In this document: one piece after another, positions 32,805 to 43,547 of the stretch
Layout of the letters: every line of letters starts with the position of its first letter
Position numbering within the stretch: the stretch's first letter is position 1
NCBI GenBank assembly: GCA_002749535.1
Contig: MZZL01000044.1
Coordinates: 188,508-238,200 of the forward strand
Direction of reading: 5' to 3'
DNA from: Apophysomyces variabilis
Taxonomy: Eukaryota; Mucoromycota; Mucoromycetes; Mucorales; Mucoraceae
Length of the DNA stretch: 49,693 nt
Position numbers and translations under genes: made by a program
The notes under the pieces: generated by a model
What the model saw: the letters and a program-made list of their open reading frames with translations, nothing else
Told to the model about the DNA's origin: nothing
Database searches by the model: none

Positions 32805-35260
32805 TTAGTGCAATTGAGTGCGAATTCGGTGTTTCTCTAGCATGCATGCTCGAATGGTCTCAACATTCAGTGACGATCGGCTTTGTGAGATGAGATTCCT
32901 TCCGCTAGAAAAGACACGTTCAATTGGTGCACTGGAGCCTATTCTAAAGTCAATATAATTTTGGTAACTATTGATATCAATGATACCTGGAATTGCCAAA
33001 AAGTCACGAGCAATCCGAGAGAGTACTGGATATACTGCTTGTCTGTCACGCCACCACAACAATGGATCGCTTGTTCTTTCTTTGCCTTTTTCCAAGTAGT
33101 CATCAAGTTCAGTTGCTTTACTTTTCTTCTTTAGTGCTGTGCTGTTGACGTCGCCGTACATATGTTCAAAAAACTCATCAAGATCAGCATCGGTGCTGGT
33201 ATTTGCCTCATGTAAGCCTTCACTTGGTGCTGTCATCAGTTCTTCATCGTCATACAAGATGAAAGGCTTGTAAACATCATACACTTCTTGGCATTTTTCT
33301 TTGCAGAAATCGATCCATTCATCACCCCATTCATGTTTTCGATAGTAATCAGTTTTCAATCGTGGATCAAGAACTAATATACAGAGTAAACATACAAGTC
33401 ATCGGAAAAGTCAAATAGTTTTAACCTACTTGTAGCGACAGAACAGATTGGTGAAAGGTCGGTTTTGCAATAGTATTTTCTTAGTTTTTGAAAGCATGTT
33501 TCAGCGGCAGTAGCAAGTTCGTGTGAAGATGATGTATATCTGTCCAGCTTATCCATCATGAGATTATAGGCAGGGATGACGGCACTGATCGTTGGATATT
33601 TTGATGCAGACAAAAACGACGTCGTTGTTCGAAAAATCTTTTACAGAACAAAATAAGTAAGCAATAACCATGAAGACATATAATATACTTACAGAAAATA
33701 AGTTTAAAAATTCAGACAACAGGTCCCATTCATGATCACTTAGTTCAAACATACTCATCGCCTTTCTATCGGCAGCCACTAAAAGCATCAACGGAATTCT
33801 CAATTTGATTGCATTGTCGATCATATCTGTGGTAGAGTTCCATCGTGTTCTGCAGTCAAGTGTTGGTTGGATAGACGGACAGTTTTCCGTGGTGTTGATG
33901 TAGGTTTGAAGTTGTTCACGACGTTTAACTGACATGTGGATAGATCGAATCAAAGACCGAAGCTATAATGTGAACTTGTTACTATAATTTAAGCTGAATA
34001 AAGACGAAATTTACCTTTTGAACTGTATCTCCGATACCACCAAGTCTAAGGAAAATTGCAGGTTCATCTTCATCTTCAGCTGTTGGTAGTACATTCAATG
34101 TTTTCAGAGCATCTTGCACGCCAAGGTTTATTATATGCGCAATACAACGGTTATGTTGATTTGCTGCATTGAACTGTACACCGAGCTTTTCCCATTGTTC
34201 TTCAAGGACCATCATCATCGTATCATTGTTGGTGGCATTGTCAGTAGTGATAGCCAGGATCTACAATGTTTTTAGAAACGATATTGTACTTAATATCAAT
34301 TTACCTTTGTAGCAATATTCAAGTCATGCATCGAGTCCATGAATACTTTCGCCAAATTTTCACCCGTATGTGCGCCAACCATTGGAATAAAATCCAGCAA
34401 GACGTCCTGAAGTTCCCAGTTTTCGTTGACAAAGTGACCTGTTACTCCCAGAAAAGAATGATAGTTTGGTGAGGTCCAGACATCAAGCGTGATTGATATT
34501 TTTGCATCCAGATCCTAGATGAAATTTAATACTATGGCTCATTAAAAGAAATAAACTTACATTCAGTCTCTTTTTCAACAGCGCCCGACCTTCCTCAAAG
34601 TTCTGAATAATGTCGTTACGAATAGTTTTCCCAGAGACAATAGCAGCAGCAGGTTGCAACGTTTGAACAAGATTACGGAAGTGTACAGATTCAACCTCAG
34701 AGAACGGCTGGTCATTGGCAACGACCCACTCAGCAAGCTTTTTACGGAAGTCATTTTGGTCAAATGGTCTTTGTAGTGAACTAATATAAAAACTGGTAAG
34801 TCTATTATTAAACCTATCTGCAATCCAACCTACCTGCCAAAGTACTTGTCAAGGCCTTTCACAGGCTCTCCCTTCGCAACACTATACTCGCTATAATGCT
34901 TTGTTTGTAAATGTAGTAGTGATTGTTTTGTACTGCCATCGTGACACTTGACGAAGAAATCTTTGTTTTTGCTAATTGCTTTTGTAAGAACCCAAGAGCA
35001 TGCTAGTAATCGTAAGTATACCTCTCACATAAAATGCATTTGGCACGTTTGGTTTCATTTGTCCATTCGGCTTTTCTAAAAAACTTCCAGACAATGCTTG
35101 TTGTTTGTCTTTGTCTTTTTGCAGCGCTTGTTGACGTAGAGGATTCAGAAAGAGTAGTGTTGTGCATGTCATCAGTTAGAGTGCTTGCATGTCTTTTTAA
35201 TGAGGCCGCATCGTTTGTTGAACTGACTTCATCAAATGACATCTTAGCAGTTACGTTCAA
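32805..35260 (-). CDS. hAT transposase (8 exons, BED finger, dimerisation domain)
   Basis: Cuts and pastes the element in the nucleus. On the minus strand, exon 1 starts MNVTAKMSFDEVSS (35260; ATG at 35242 is an alternative) and carries WKFFRKAEWT with CILC. Exon 2 adds LLHLQTKHY, completing a BED zinc finger (C2..H). Next come PFSEVESVHFRNLVQTL, then SITLDVWTSPNYHSFLGVT with the first catalytic Asp, then ILAITTDNATNN with the second. C-terminally there are LDPRLKTDYY and the dimerisation block FRIGSSAPIERVFSSGRNLI. Seven GT-AG introns fit, about 45-60 nt each: 34972-35031, and near 34790-34840, 34517-34561, 34262-34304, 33962-34014, 33636-33694 and 33368-33435. They rejoin the frames without stops. 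All family hallmarks are present, so it may be active. The stop is at 32805. Confidence 0.9.
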
Positions 35261-35568
35261 GGAAAAGTGAAGAGAGAGAGAAAAAAAAAGAAAACTAAAA
35301 CCAAAATGAATATAAAAAGAAAATGAAAAGAAAGAAGAGAAAGACCACTGTATCTTTGCTGTAACCTGAAAGCAAAGAAAAGAAAAAAGGAAAAGACTAC
35401 TGTGTCTTCACCAATACTTGCAGAGGAAAACGAGAAGATAAAGGATGATGGTAAGAGAAACCAGAGCGAAACGCCATATATAAGTAAAAATTTTCTCACA
35501 GTCACAAGGTACGCTTATACTGATTTAGCTTAAATGTTTGTTTACTAACAGCCTCTATATAGATAAAT

Positions 35569-35673
35569 GGGCAAACGGGCAAACGGGCAAACGGGCAAAC
35601 GGGCAAACGGGCAAACAGGCAAACGGGCAAACGGGCAAACGGGCAAATGGGGCAAACGGGCAAACGGGCAAAC
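35569..35673. repeat. GGGCAAAC tandem array in hAT-2
   Basis: About 13 copies of the 8-bp unit gggcaaac; one has a single-base change and one an extra g. It lies just inside the right terminal 222 bp. Confidence 0.93.
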
Positions 35674-37469
35674 GGGTAGATAATTGGGTAGTCGGGTGGG
35701 CTGCATTTATTAGGTAGTTAAGCGGGCCATAAACTGGTCGGGCACTAATTGGGCGGGCCATAACTGGGCTGGGCCACTATGTCAACCCGTGACCCGCTGG
35801 GCCACCATATCTGGGCCACTTCTTGGACCGATGCCCGGCGGTCCGGTAATATATGGGCCGGGTCCCGGGTCATCCCGGCCCAGTTACAAGCCCTACACAG
35901 ATCATCATCCTTTACGCTACTTCCAAACCCAGCTGAAGCCCACACCACGCCTCACATGGTGGATGGCTGAACTCGAACTATTTGACCCAGACATACAATA
36001 CAAGCCAGGCAAGGAAAACCACATTCCAGATTTACTTTCAAGGCGAGACAGTCCAAACTGTACTTCGCAAGAACCGGATATGGAGCCAGAGTACCTATAT
36101 GCAACGCTAGCTATCCAAGAATCCAACTGGCCTAAGTTCTACGCTAAACCGGAGAATCAATGGCCAGACTCTTATGCTGACCTACTACGAAAACACAAGG
36201 ATCGGTTTGTGGTTCGCGATAATAAGATCTTTTGTAAGGTCAAGGCAGGGGATAAGGAGCTCAAAATCAGATACGCTGTCTTCGCTTGTCGCGCTGAAAT
36301 AGTCCATCATTTCCACACAAGCTTTGGCCACGCGGGAAACACATCTGTATACGATTGGATCAAGAAACGTTGGTGGTGGCCAAATATGCACTCTGATATT
36401 CAAGAATGGCTTGCTCAATGCCCACAATGTCAGCTGGCTGCCAACGCAGATCACAACACTCATCATTCACCAATGCACTTGCCTGAAATTCCTCCTGCTT
36501 TCACTCGGTGGCATCTGGACTTTATTGGTGAACTACCCACTACAGCAGCAGGCAACCAATGGATCTTAGTTGCGGTGGATTACACTATGAACTGGACAAT
36601 CGCACGAGCTGTCCCGGATGCAACTGGTGCCTCCGTTGCTGCGTTCATCTTTGAAGAGATCCTCATGCGTTTTGGCTGCCCCACGGAGATTGTTACTGAT
36701 CGTGGCCCAAATTTCATGTCCAAGGTGTTAGCAAATTATCTCAGTTGTGTCAAGCTGTATCACACCTTTACATCAGCCTTCCATCCACGCGCAAACGGCA
36801 AATGTGAACGGATGAATAGTATTCTCAAACCTATGCTCTGCAAGTACGTGAATGGTGCCATACATCGCTGGGATGAGTTTTTGGAACCTGCCCTTTTTGC
36901 ATGTCACGTTCGCAAGCACCATACCACTGGATTGAGCCCTTTCTTTCTCGTCTATGGTCAAGATCCCGTTCTGCCTGGTGATATTTTACCTCCATTTATT
37001 AGTCAAGACCTCCCTAGTGACCCACAACCGGCACATGATAGCCGACTGCCCCCACTCCGTCAACTACGTCTGGCTCACGAACAAGCTACAGAACGTCTCT
37101 CTCAAAATGGTCAAAAAGACAAAGAACGCTGGGATCTGGTCATGAAGGCACAACAATTCGCCATTGGCGACTATGTTTTGATGCGACATGAAAACAAGTT
37201 TGGCTTGGAATTTAATTGGAAGGGTCCCTTCAAAGTGATCGACCGCAACTTGGATACGGATATCTACAAGCTTCAATCCATCGAAGGCAAGCCATACAAC
37301 TCTTGGGTGCACACTGACTGCCTGCATCCCGCCAACATTGGTTCCAACCCTATCATGGCTACATAGTATGATCCAGCTACTAGTCGCGCAAACTGGCGCA
37401 ATGAGCCCCATCTTCTCACTGCTATTTCCCTGATGCTCGAGGACGAGCAATATTCTCGGGAGGGGGTAT

Positions 37470-37785
37470 TGTCATAGCATATTTCCTTGTGTCACCTTTT
37501 TGCTACTTTTGGTATACGCTAGTACCACCATTTTTGTTCATACGCCAAATGCTTTCACTGTGAGTCATGGATGACTATTGTTACTCAAGGGCATAACGCT
37601 CCATGACTCACTAACGATCAAAATGTAGAAAACCGTAGAAAACCATTCAGTATAAATATCTGGGAATTGGGAAGCAATAAAGATCATCATTTGTTTATTC
37701 TCTTATTTTTCCTTTGTTCTATCTGACGCTATTCAACTACACTTCTGTGGCCATTGATTGGATCAGCCAAAAAAGAAGTACGACA
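37470..37785 (+). repeat. Gypsy F 3' LTR (316 bp)
   Basis: Starts tgtcatagcat and ends aagtacgaca, the same length as the 5' copy. It is followed by the ctat duplication and then the rest of transposon G. Confidence 0.9.
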
Positions 37786-37902
37786 CTATTAAGTTTTTTA
37801 TAAAGTACTTACTTTTATTTTAAACTAAAATAAAATCACTTTTACTAGAAGTAAATAATGATAAAACAATAAATTTAAAATTAATTATTATTATTTAAAT
37901 TT

Positions 37903-39010
37903 TTATATATTATAACCAAAATTAGTCCAAATATCATTATCTTGTTCAGTATAATGCTCATCAGATGATGCATGAAATGATACTGATTTTAATGCATTAA
38001 TTAATGCATTAAAAGTATCATTCATGTTTTTCTTTCGCCAAATATATTCAACAAGTCTTCATGGTACCAAAGTTTTAGTTCGATGTCTTGGAACAATATT
38101 CATCTTAATTCTATGCCACATTCCTATAAAAATATTAATACTAAAAAAAATTAAGATAAAGATTACCTTCAACTGTATTTGTATGAATGTTATCTCCACG
38201 AACAAATTCTTGAGAGTGATTTATAGTTTCATGGATATAATTCATGTTTGGAATAGCTGCTACATTATTATATCCAGCCCAACCATCTGTGTAAATAATA
38301 GAACCAGGTTTTACACGTTGTTGTATAATTGATTCTAATGTTTGGGCCTTACGATTACGGACAATCGTTAAAAACACCTTTTTTTCTGGAGTTCGTTCAA
38401 TTCCTCCAACAACCCAAACGCCTTCAACACGATGACCACGATGATATTTGCGTTTACCAAACTTGGACTCATCAATTTCAACGATAATATTTGGTCCTCC
38501 TAATATATATAATTAATAAGAAAAGTACATAATTATTTTTAAATACCAATCATCATATCATTTTGTTCTAAGTCATTTTCAATTAATAAATAAATATCTT
38601 TAATAATTGTCACAACCATTTTTTCATCAAGGCCACTTGTTTTTTGCATATGACGCAAATTTGAATTAGTTGCCCAACACCATAAAACATAAAGAATTTT
38701 ATGCATTGGAGCTTTGCGATTATAAAAGAAAGAATCTTTACGCAAAGTTTTTTCACTACGATTGCAACAATTGCGTAAAGGACACTTCCAAAAGTATCCA
38801 CGAGATTCTTTCCAGTTTAACTTCATTTCTTTTCCATTACGACAAGTCATGGAATTATAAAATACTCCTTGTTCTTGCAACCATCTAATTTAAAAAGTTA
38901 AATAATTATATTAAACTCTTTCATTTAAAAATTACTTACTCGATTGCAGACTTAGGAGTATTTAAAATAGTAAACATTTCATCAAAAGTAAAAGAAGTAA
39001 CTGTAGACAT
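37903..39010 (-). pseudogene. ISXO2/IS1595-like transposase of G (4 exons, one TGA)
   Basis: DDE-type transposase. Exon 1 starts MSTVTSFTFDEMFTIL at 39010. Three GT-AG introns fit: 38885-38939 (55 nt), 38500-38546 (47 nt) and 38124-38166 (43 nt). The N-terminal part has a Cys cluster (YFWKCPLRNCC) and YVLWCWATNSNLRHMQKTSG. The catalytic part begins NIIVEIDESKFGKRKYHRGH and EGVWVVGGIERT (first Asp), then IIYTDGWAGYNNV (second Asp), then NTVEG with the acidic residue, then MWHRIKMNIV. The last exon ends DIWTNFGYNI and TAA at 37903. One in-frame TGA (38059-38061, before RLVEYIW) is the only stop found. Close relatives occur in bacteria (IS1595/ISXO2) and as eukaryotic Merlin elements. Gypsy F lies just downstream, not in the gene. 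Confidence 0.83.
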
Positions 39011-39164
39011 ATTGAAAATATCAGTAAAAGCAAAAAAGAAAAAAGAAAAAGTAAACAAAAAATTAGTTCATCTGTTAAAAAATTTTTATTAAAACGCAGT
39101 TTGAATGGAGTTTGAATGGAGTTTAAATTGAGTACTAAATTTGGATGTGTAGGCATATATTCCC

Positions 39165-42100
39165 TCAGATCCAGACGGCTATCAGTGGCAGGTTGAGGAT
39201 CGCGAGGCAATTCAGTGGTGATAAATGGGTGTAATACATCGCCAGGCATAACAGGATCTTGCCTATATACCAGGTAGAATGGGCTTAGACCGGTAGTGCG
39301 ATGTTTACGAACTCGGCAGGCAAAAAGGGCAGTATTGATATATTCATCCCAGTGGTGAATTGCGCCATCCACATACTTGCGAAGCATGGGCTTGAAGATG
39401 CCATTGGTATATTCACACTTGCCATTTGAACGTGGGTGAAATGCAGATGTAAAGATATGGTGAAGCTTGATACGACTGAGATAATTTACGAGTACCTTGG
39501 ACATGAAATTTGGACCATGGTCAGTGACAATTTCAGCGGGGCAACCAAAACACATCACGATTTCATCGAAGATAAATGTAGTGACAACAGCACCAGTAGC
39601 ATCGGGAACAGCTCAAGCTATAGTCCAATTCGTAGTATAGTTGACAGCCACCAGAATCCAGCAGTTACCCTTTGCAGTTGTCAATAGTTCGCCAATGAAG
39701 TCGAGGTGCCATCTGGAAAAGGCTGGTGGAATCTCTTGTAAGTGCATAGGTGAGTGATGTGTCACACAGTCAGGGTTGGCGGCAAGTTGACACTGTGGGC
39801 ATTGAGACAACCAATCTTGAATATCCGTTCTCATATTCAGCCACCACCATCGTTTCTTGATCCAGTCATACACTGAGGAGTGCCCTGCATGGCCAAAGCT
39901 GGTATGAAAGTGGCGAACAATTTCAGTGCAGCGGGCAAAAATAGTGTATCGTATATCTTGCTCCTTTTCACCAAATTTAACCTTCCAGAAAATCATGCCA
40001 TCACGCACTATGAAGCGATCCTTATGTTTGTGCAACAAATCAGCATATGAGGCCGGCCATTGGTCTTCTGGTTTAGCATAGAATTTCAGCCAGTCAAATT
40101 CCTGGACTGCCAGCATAGCGTAAAGGTACTGTGGTTCCATATCCGGTTCTTGTGAGGTCTTGCCAGGGCCATCTCGTCAAGAAAGTAGATCAGGGATGTG
40201 GTTATCCTTCCCAGGTTTATACTGTATATCCGGGTCAAAAAGCTCCAGCTCAGCCATCCAGTGCGTTAGACAAGGTGTCAGTTTCAGTTGTGTTCAGAAG
40301 TACTGGAGGGGGTGATGGTCTGTGTATACTGTGTATGGCCTCCCTTCCACGAAACATCTCCAGGACTATAATGCATGTAATATCCCCAGGAGTTCCCATT
40401 CCTGAGCTGGATAATTCCACTCTGCCGAAGATAGCTTCTTGGACTTGAACGCCAATGGGTGCATCAGACCATCAGGGCCTTCTTGCAGTAGAACTGCGCC
40501 GACACCAAAATCGGAAGCATCCGTTTCAATCACATAAGGTAATTCCAGGTTAGGCGGGTGTAAAACTAGTGCCTTGACCATTTGTGACTTTATCTTGTCA
40601 AATGCCTTTTGACACTCATCAGTCCAAGTTATTGGTCGCCTCTTTATCCCTGTTCCCTTTGTAAGGTCCGTAAGGGGTGCTGCAATCGTGGAGAAGTTGC
40701 GTATGAACCCTTGGTAATGTGAACCTAGGCTGATGAACTGCCAGACCTCCTGTACGTTCGTTGGCACTGGCCACTGCTAAATTGCAGACACCTTTGACTT
40801 GGCGGGTAGAATGCCATTTGCAGTTATGTGAAACTCAATGAACTTCAGTTCTTGCTTATTGAACTTGCACTTCTTGAGGTTCGTGTACAACTTCACTTTT
40901 CATAGGCACTCGAGGACTTGTTGAACATGTTTGCGGTGTTCTTCTTCCATACGGCTAAAGATGAGGATGTCATCCAAATACACCAGAACGAACTTATCCA
41001 GATAGTCTCCAAGAGTCGAGTTCATGAGATGCTGAAAAGTGGGTGGTGCGTTTGTCAGACCAAAGGGCAGGACCAGGAACTTGAACGAACCATATCTTGT
41101 GTTGAATGTGGTTTTGGTCACATCTTCTGGACGGATTTTCACTTGGTGATAGCCACTCTTCAGGTCAATGCTCAAGAAGAATCAGGCGCCACTGAGTCTC
41201 TCTAAGCATTTGTCAATCCGGGGTAATGGATGGCTGTTGTGCTTCGTCACCTGGTTAATAGCTCAGTAGTCAATACAAAGACGCATCGAACCATCTTTCT
41301 TCCTCACAAACAGGACTGGTGCTCCCCAAGGAGAGGTACTAGGCCGTATGAGTCTCAAGTCCAACAGCTTGGCGAGTTGCTTCCGAAGCTCATCCAACTC
41401 CAGGGGGCTCATCTTGAATGGTTGCCTATTGATCGGTGCAGCATCACTGGTGTCAATTACATGTTCGACATCACGATCAGGCGGAAGACCAGGTAAGGTG
41501 TCCTTGAAGACATCGTTGTATTCCTTGACCATCGTTTCGAACTCGCTATGATCAGTTCGGATCTTATCACCAGTGTAGTAGAACATCAACATGTCATCGA
41601 TCTGCTTAGAATGTGAGAGTCTTTGTACTTGGCGGTCTGATATCAGATATGACAACTCCGGGACTTGGCGTTCATGCTTTGGAGTCAAGATGTAAATATT
41701 CCCGTTGTGCTTTATCTTCCATGCATCGTATTGCCAGTCAGGTTCTGGCTTGATTTCTTTGAACCAATCGCGACCGAGGATGATGTTGAACTTTGTGTTG
41801 AATACATATGCCTGCCATGTCTGTTGATATCCGCCGGCCATGGATAACTAGAAGCGTGCCATTGCATTGATGCTCATGATGTGGCCTCCTGCTGTCTCCA
41901 CCTCGCGCCCTTGAACATCTTGTAGTCTCAAGTCTTGACACATCCGTAGTGCAATATAAGATGTGCTAGCACCAGTGTCCAACAGTACATTTGCCGTTTG
42001 TCCATTGCAGACCATTGAATACAGCGGTAAATCAGTGTCTTTTATTAAATTTAGTGCTTCAATATGCTTCAAATCTGCTTCTAGTCCCACTTCAACCAAG

Positions 42101-42236
42101 TTTGCCTTGATTTCCTGGTCGTCAGAAAGATCGATCAAATTCACATCTTGTGCTTCCTTCATGTTCACTGAATTCAGGGAGCTTTGCTTTACTTCTAATT
42201 TGCGCGAAGGGACTCCCTTCATGCCAACCGCGCTTG
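39165..42236 (-). pseudogene. Gypsy D pol (protease, RT, RNase H, integrase core)
   Basis: Minus-strand. Protease LLDTGASTSYIA near 41955-41995 (DTG intact). [22 protein letters not shown] near 41280-41345, [14 protein letters not shown] near 41140-41175, [10 protein letters not shown] near 40960-40990 (intact). RNase H: VIETDASDFGVGAVLLQEG near 40470-40530. Integrase: FHTSFGHAGHSSVYDW and CPQCQ near 39790-39915, WHLDFIGELL near 39690-39720, VTDHGPNF near 39510-39530 and NGKCEYTN near 39405-39430. The frame runs into transposon G after DSRLDLR. Several stops (near 41845, 41260, 41178, 40900, 40775, 40180, 39615). gag-pol relation is -1. Confidence 0.85.
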
Positions 42237-42246
42237 CCCTTTTAAA
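42202..42246 (-). promoter_or_regulatory. Gypsy D -1 frameshift signal
   Basis: Minus-strand T TTA AAA (42246-42240) in gag phase (GAT TTA AAA GGG). The 6-nt spacer is followed by GCGCG (42233-42229), which pairs with CGCGC (42206-42202); AAGGG-AGT-CCCTT forms an inner hairpin. gag stops at 42219-42221, inside the loop. Confidence 0.72.
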
Positions 42247-43235
42247 TCCCTGGATTGTCTGGAACGTCTTGGATGAAAGCATAAGTGGTCAGGTAGCGGT
42301 TCCATTGAACAAGATCGCGCTAGATGGCCAAAGCCGCCGCAGTTGTAGCACTGTACCAGTTTATCTTGTTGTCTTTTTATACCAGACTGGTATCTTTGGA
42401 ACTGGGGGACGGATCTGACACCTTACTGTTGTCAGAACTGTGTTACGTCCAGATTCATAGGCGCCACACCGTTTGTCCTCATATATTGTGGTACATCATC
42501 CCTTACTGAATAGCTGGTGTTGTTCAGATTTGTAATTGGGTAATGCATTGCTCGTGCGCTTTCATATGCCAGAGCCATATGCTGGGCCTCCGCTGTTGTT
42601 GCTAGGTAGCGAGTTACTACATGGGCATGCACGTCGTCTTGTAGTCCTCTGATAAAACGGTCCAAAGCTTCTTCGTCTGTCATCATAGGTATTTTAATCT
42701 GTACACTTCTGAAAGTAGCCACGTATTCGGTCACTGTGCCTTCTTGTCTTAGCACTGCCAGCCTGTCTCGGGCAAGCTGCACTACATTGAGTGGGTGAAA
42801 CTCCTGCAAGATGAGTTTCTGGAATTCACTCCATTCAGTCACGTCCGCCAAGTATCATTCGCGTTGTCACCACCAGAGTTCAGCCTCCCCTTGCAGAAGT
42901 GTCACCACATAGTTAATTTGTTCCAGTTCTTCCAGCTTCCCCATTTCGGTATATCTTTCCACTGATCTTAGCCAACCTTCTGCTGCATGGGCAGTGCATT
43001 CTCCCTGGAACGTGTCAGGTTCACATATATGGATCTTGAATGTTAGTGCTTCTCGCTTTTTAAGCAGATGTGTCATCGCCAGCAACAGTTGAGCCATTTA
43101 ATCTTGGGCTGGTCCTTGTTGGGTAGATTGAGCCATAATCGAGTCTTGTACAGAGTCTTCCGATATTTCTTCCAGTGAGTCTTCTTTTGTACAGTAAGTC
43201 TTGAATGATTCGGGTAATAGATCAAAGTTTGTCAT
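42219..43235 (-). pseudogene. Gypsy D gag
   Basis: Starts MTNFDLLPESFKTY at 43235, inside the PBS. It then has a Gln/Ser linker, IHICEPDTFQGECTAHAAEG, GEAELWW and FHPLNVVQLARDRLAVL, and the zinc knuckle CYNCGGFGHLARSC near 42330-42370. Stops: TAA near 43098, one near 42856, and two near 42420-42431. The frame ends RDLKGQARLA then TGA. Confidence 0.83.
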
Positions 43236-43244
43236 CAGCTACCA
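43233..43244 (-). other. Gypsy D primer-binding site containing the gag start codon
   Basis: Minus-strand tggtagctgatg, 2 nt from the LTR. The gag ATG occupies its last three bases. Confidence 0.8.
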
Positions 43245-43246
43245 AT

Positions 43247-43547
43247 TGTCATACTTCTTTTTGGCTGATCCAATCAATGGCCATGGAAGTGTAGTTGAAT
43301 AGCAAGAGATATAACAAACAAAGAAATGAAGAATAAAACGAATGATGATCTTTATTGCTTTCTGCGTCTATGATATTTATACTGAATTATTTCTATAACT
43401 TAATCGACAATGAGTCATAAAGGATTATGTTCTTGAGTAACCATAGTCGTTCATGACTCACATTGAGAGCAATTGACGCACCATGGTGGAAGGTAGCACT
43501 GACGCGCTCCAAATCAGGCAAAAAGGTAGCACAAGGAAAACTGCTAC
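43247..43547 (-). repeat. Gypsy D 5' LTR, main part
   Basis: Forward tgtcatacttc ... ctgctac, where Gypsy E is inserted. The last four bases gaca are at 48853-48856. With these, the length equals the 3' LTR (305 bp). Confidence 0.88.

Larger units (their letters stand above)
32311..35895 (-). mobile_element. hAT-2: complete hAT transposon, TSD cacagatc
   Basis: 3585 bp. The 8-bp duplication cacagatc is at 32303-32310 and 35896-35903. TIRs are tagagcttg (left) and tagggcttg (right, inverted). Both ends are rich in GGGC/GGGCC motifs (32320-32480, 35674-35890). A GGGCAAAC array sits inside the right end. It encodes one transposase on the minus strand, open across eight exons. Inserted in RNase H of Gypsy F. 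CpG sites are plentiful, unlike the decayed Gypsy copies, which suggests recent arrival. The 32311-32800 and 35261-35568 stretches are non-coding (the second is A/G-rich). Confidence 0.93.
30395..37477 (+). pseudogene. Gypsy F pol, split by hAT-2
   Basis: Two parts: about 30395-32310 and 35904-37477. Protease [12 protein letters not shown] at 30643-30680 (DTG/DSG changed to DMG). [22 protein letters not shown] at 31291-31350, [14 protein letters not shown] at 31453, VYLNDILIYSR at 31643-31675 (YLDD changed to YLND). RNase H: VIETDASDYGVGAVLLQEG at 32095-32150, then YTVYTD where hAT-2 sits, resuming HHPLRYFQTQ. Integrase: FHTSFGHAGNTSV and CPQCQ at 36310-36435, WHLDFIGELP at 36510, VTDRGPNF at 36692, NGKCERMN at 36796 (all intact). 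C-terminus: HENKFGLEFNWKGPFKVI; the stop TAG 37475-37477 is inside the LTR. Other stops: TGA near 31530 and TAG near 37364. Confidence 0.87.
29065..37785 (+). mobile_element. Gypsy F, TSD ctat, carries hAT-2
   Basis: Plus-strand Ty3/Gypsy with 316-bp LTRs (29065-29380, 37470-37785) and target duplication ctat (29061-29064, 37786-37789). PBS, gag, -1 frame pol and polypurine tract gggaggggg (37458-37466) are present. LTRs differ at about ten sites, all transitions. Without hAT-2 it is the least damaged Gypsy copy: the few stops noted are at 29683, 30364, about 31531 and about 37364. However RT reads YLND and protease reads DMG, so it is probably inactive. Confidence 0.9.
28542..39164 (-). mobile_element. 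Transposon G: ISXO2/Merlin-like TIR element
   Basis: Terminal inverted repeats GGGAAAATATGCCTACACA (28542 onward) and GGGAATATATGCCTACACA (from 39164 inward) differ at one base, and similarity continues beyond. Without Gypsy F the element is about 1.9 kb. It encodes an IS1595/ISXO2-type transposase (37903-39010, minus). The left part holds a short tandem repeat and a tRNA-like SINE. Eukaryotic relatives of this transposase are the Merlin superfamily, with 8-9 bp duplications; none is visible here, and the target pol lost about 125 bp at the site. Confidence 0.8.

Noticed and set aside
35555..35761. Low-complexity protein of repeated Pro-Val-Cys-Pro units
   Set aside because: It is the translation of the GGGCAAAC array; no gene signal.
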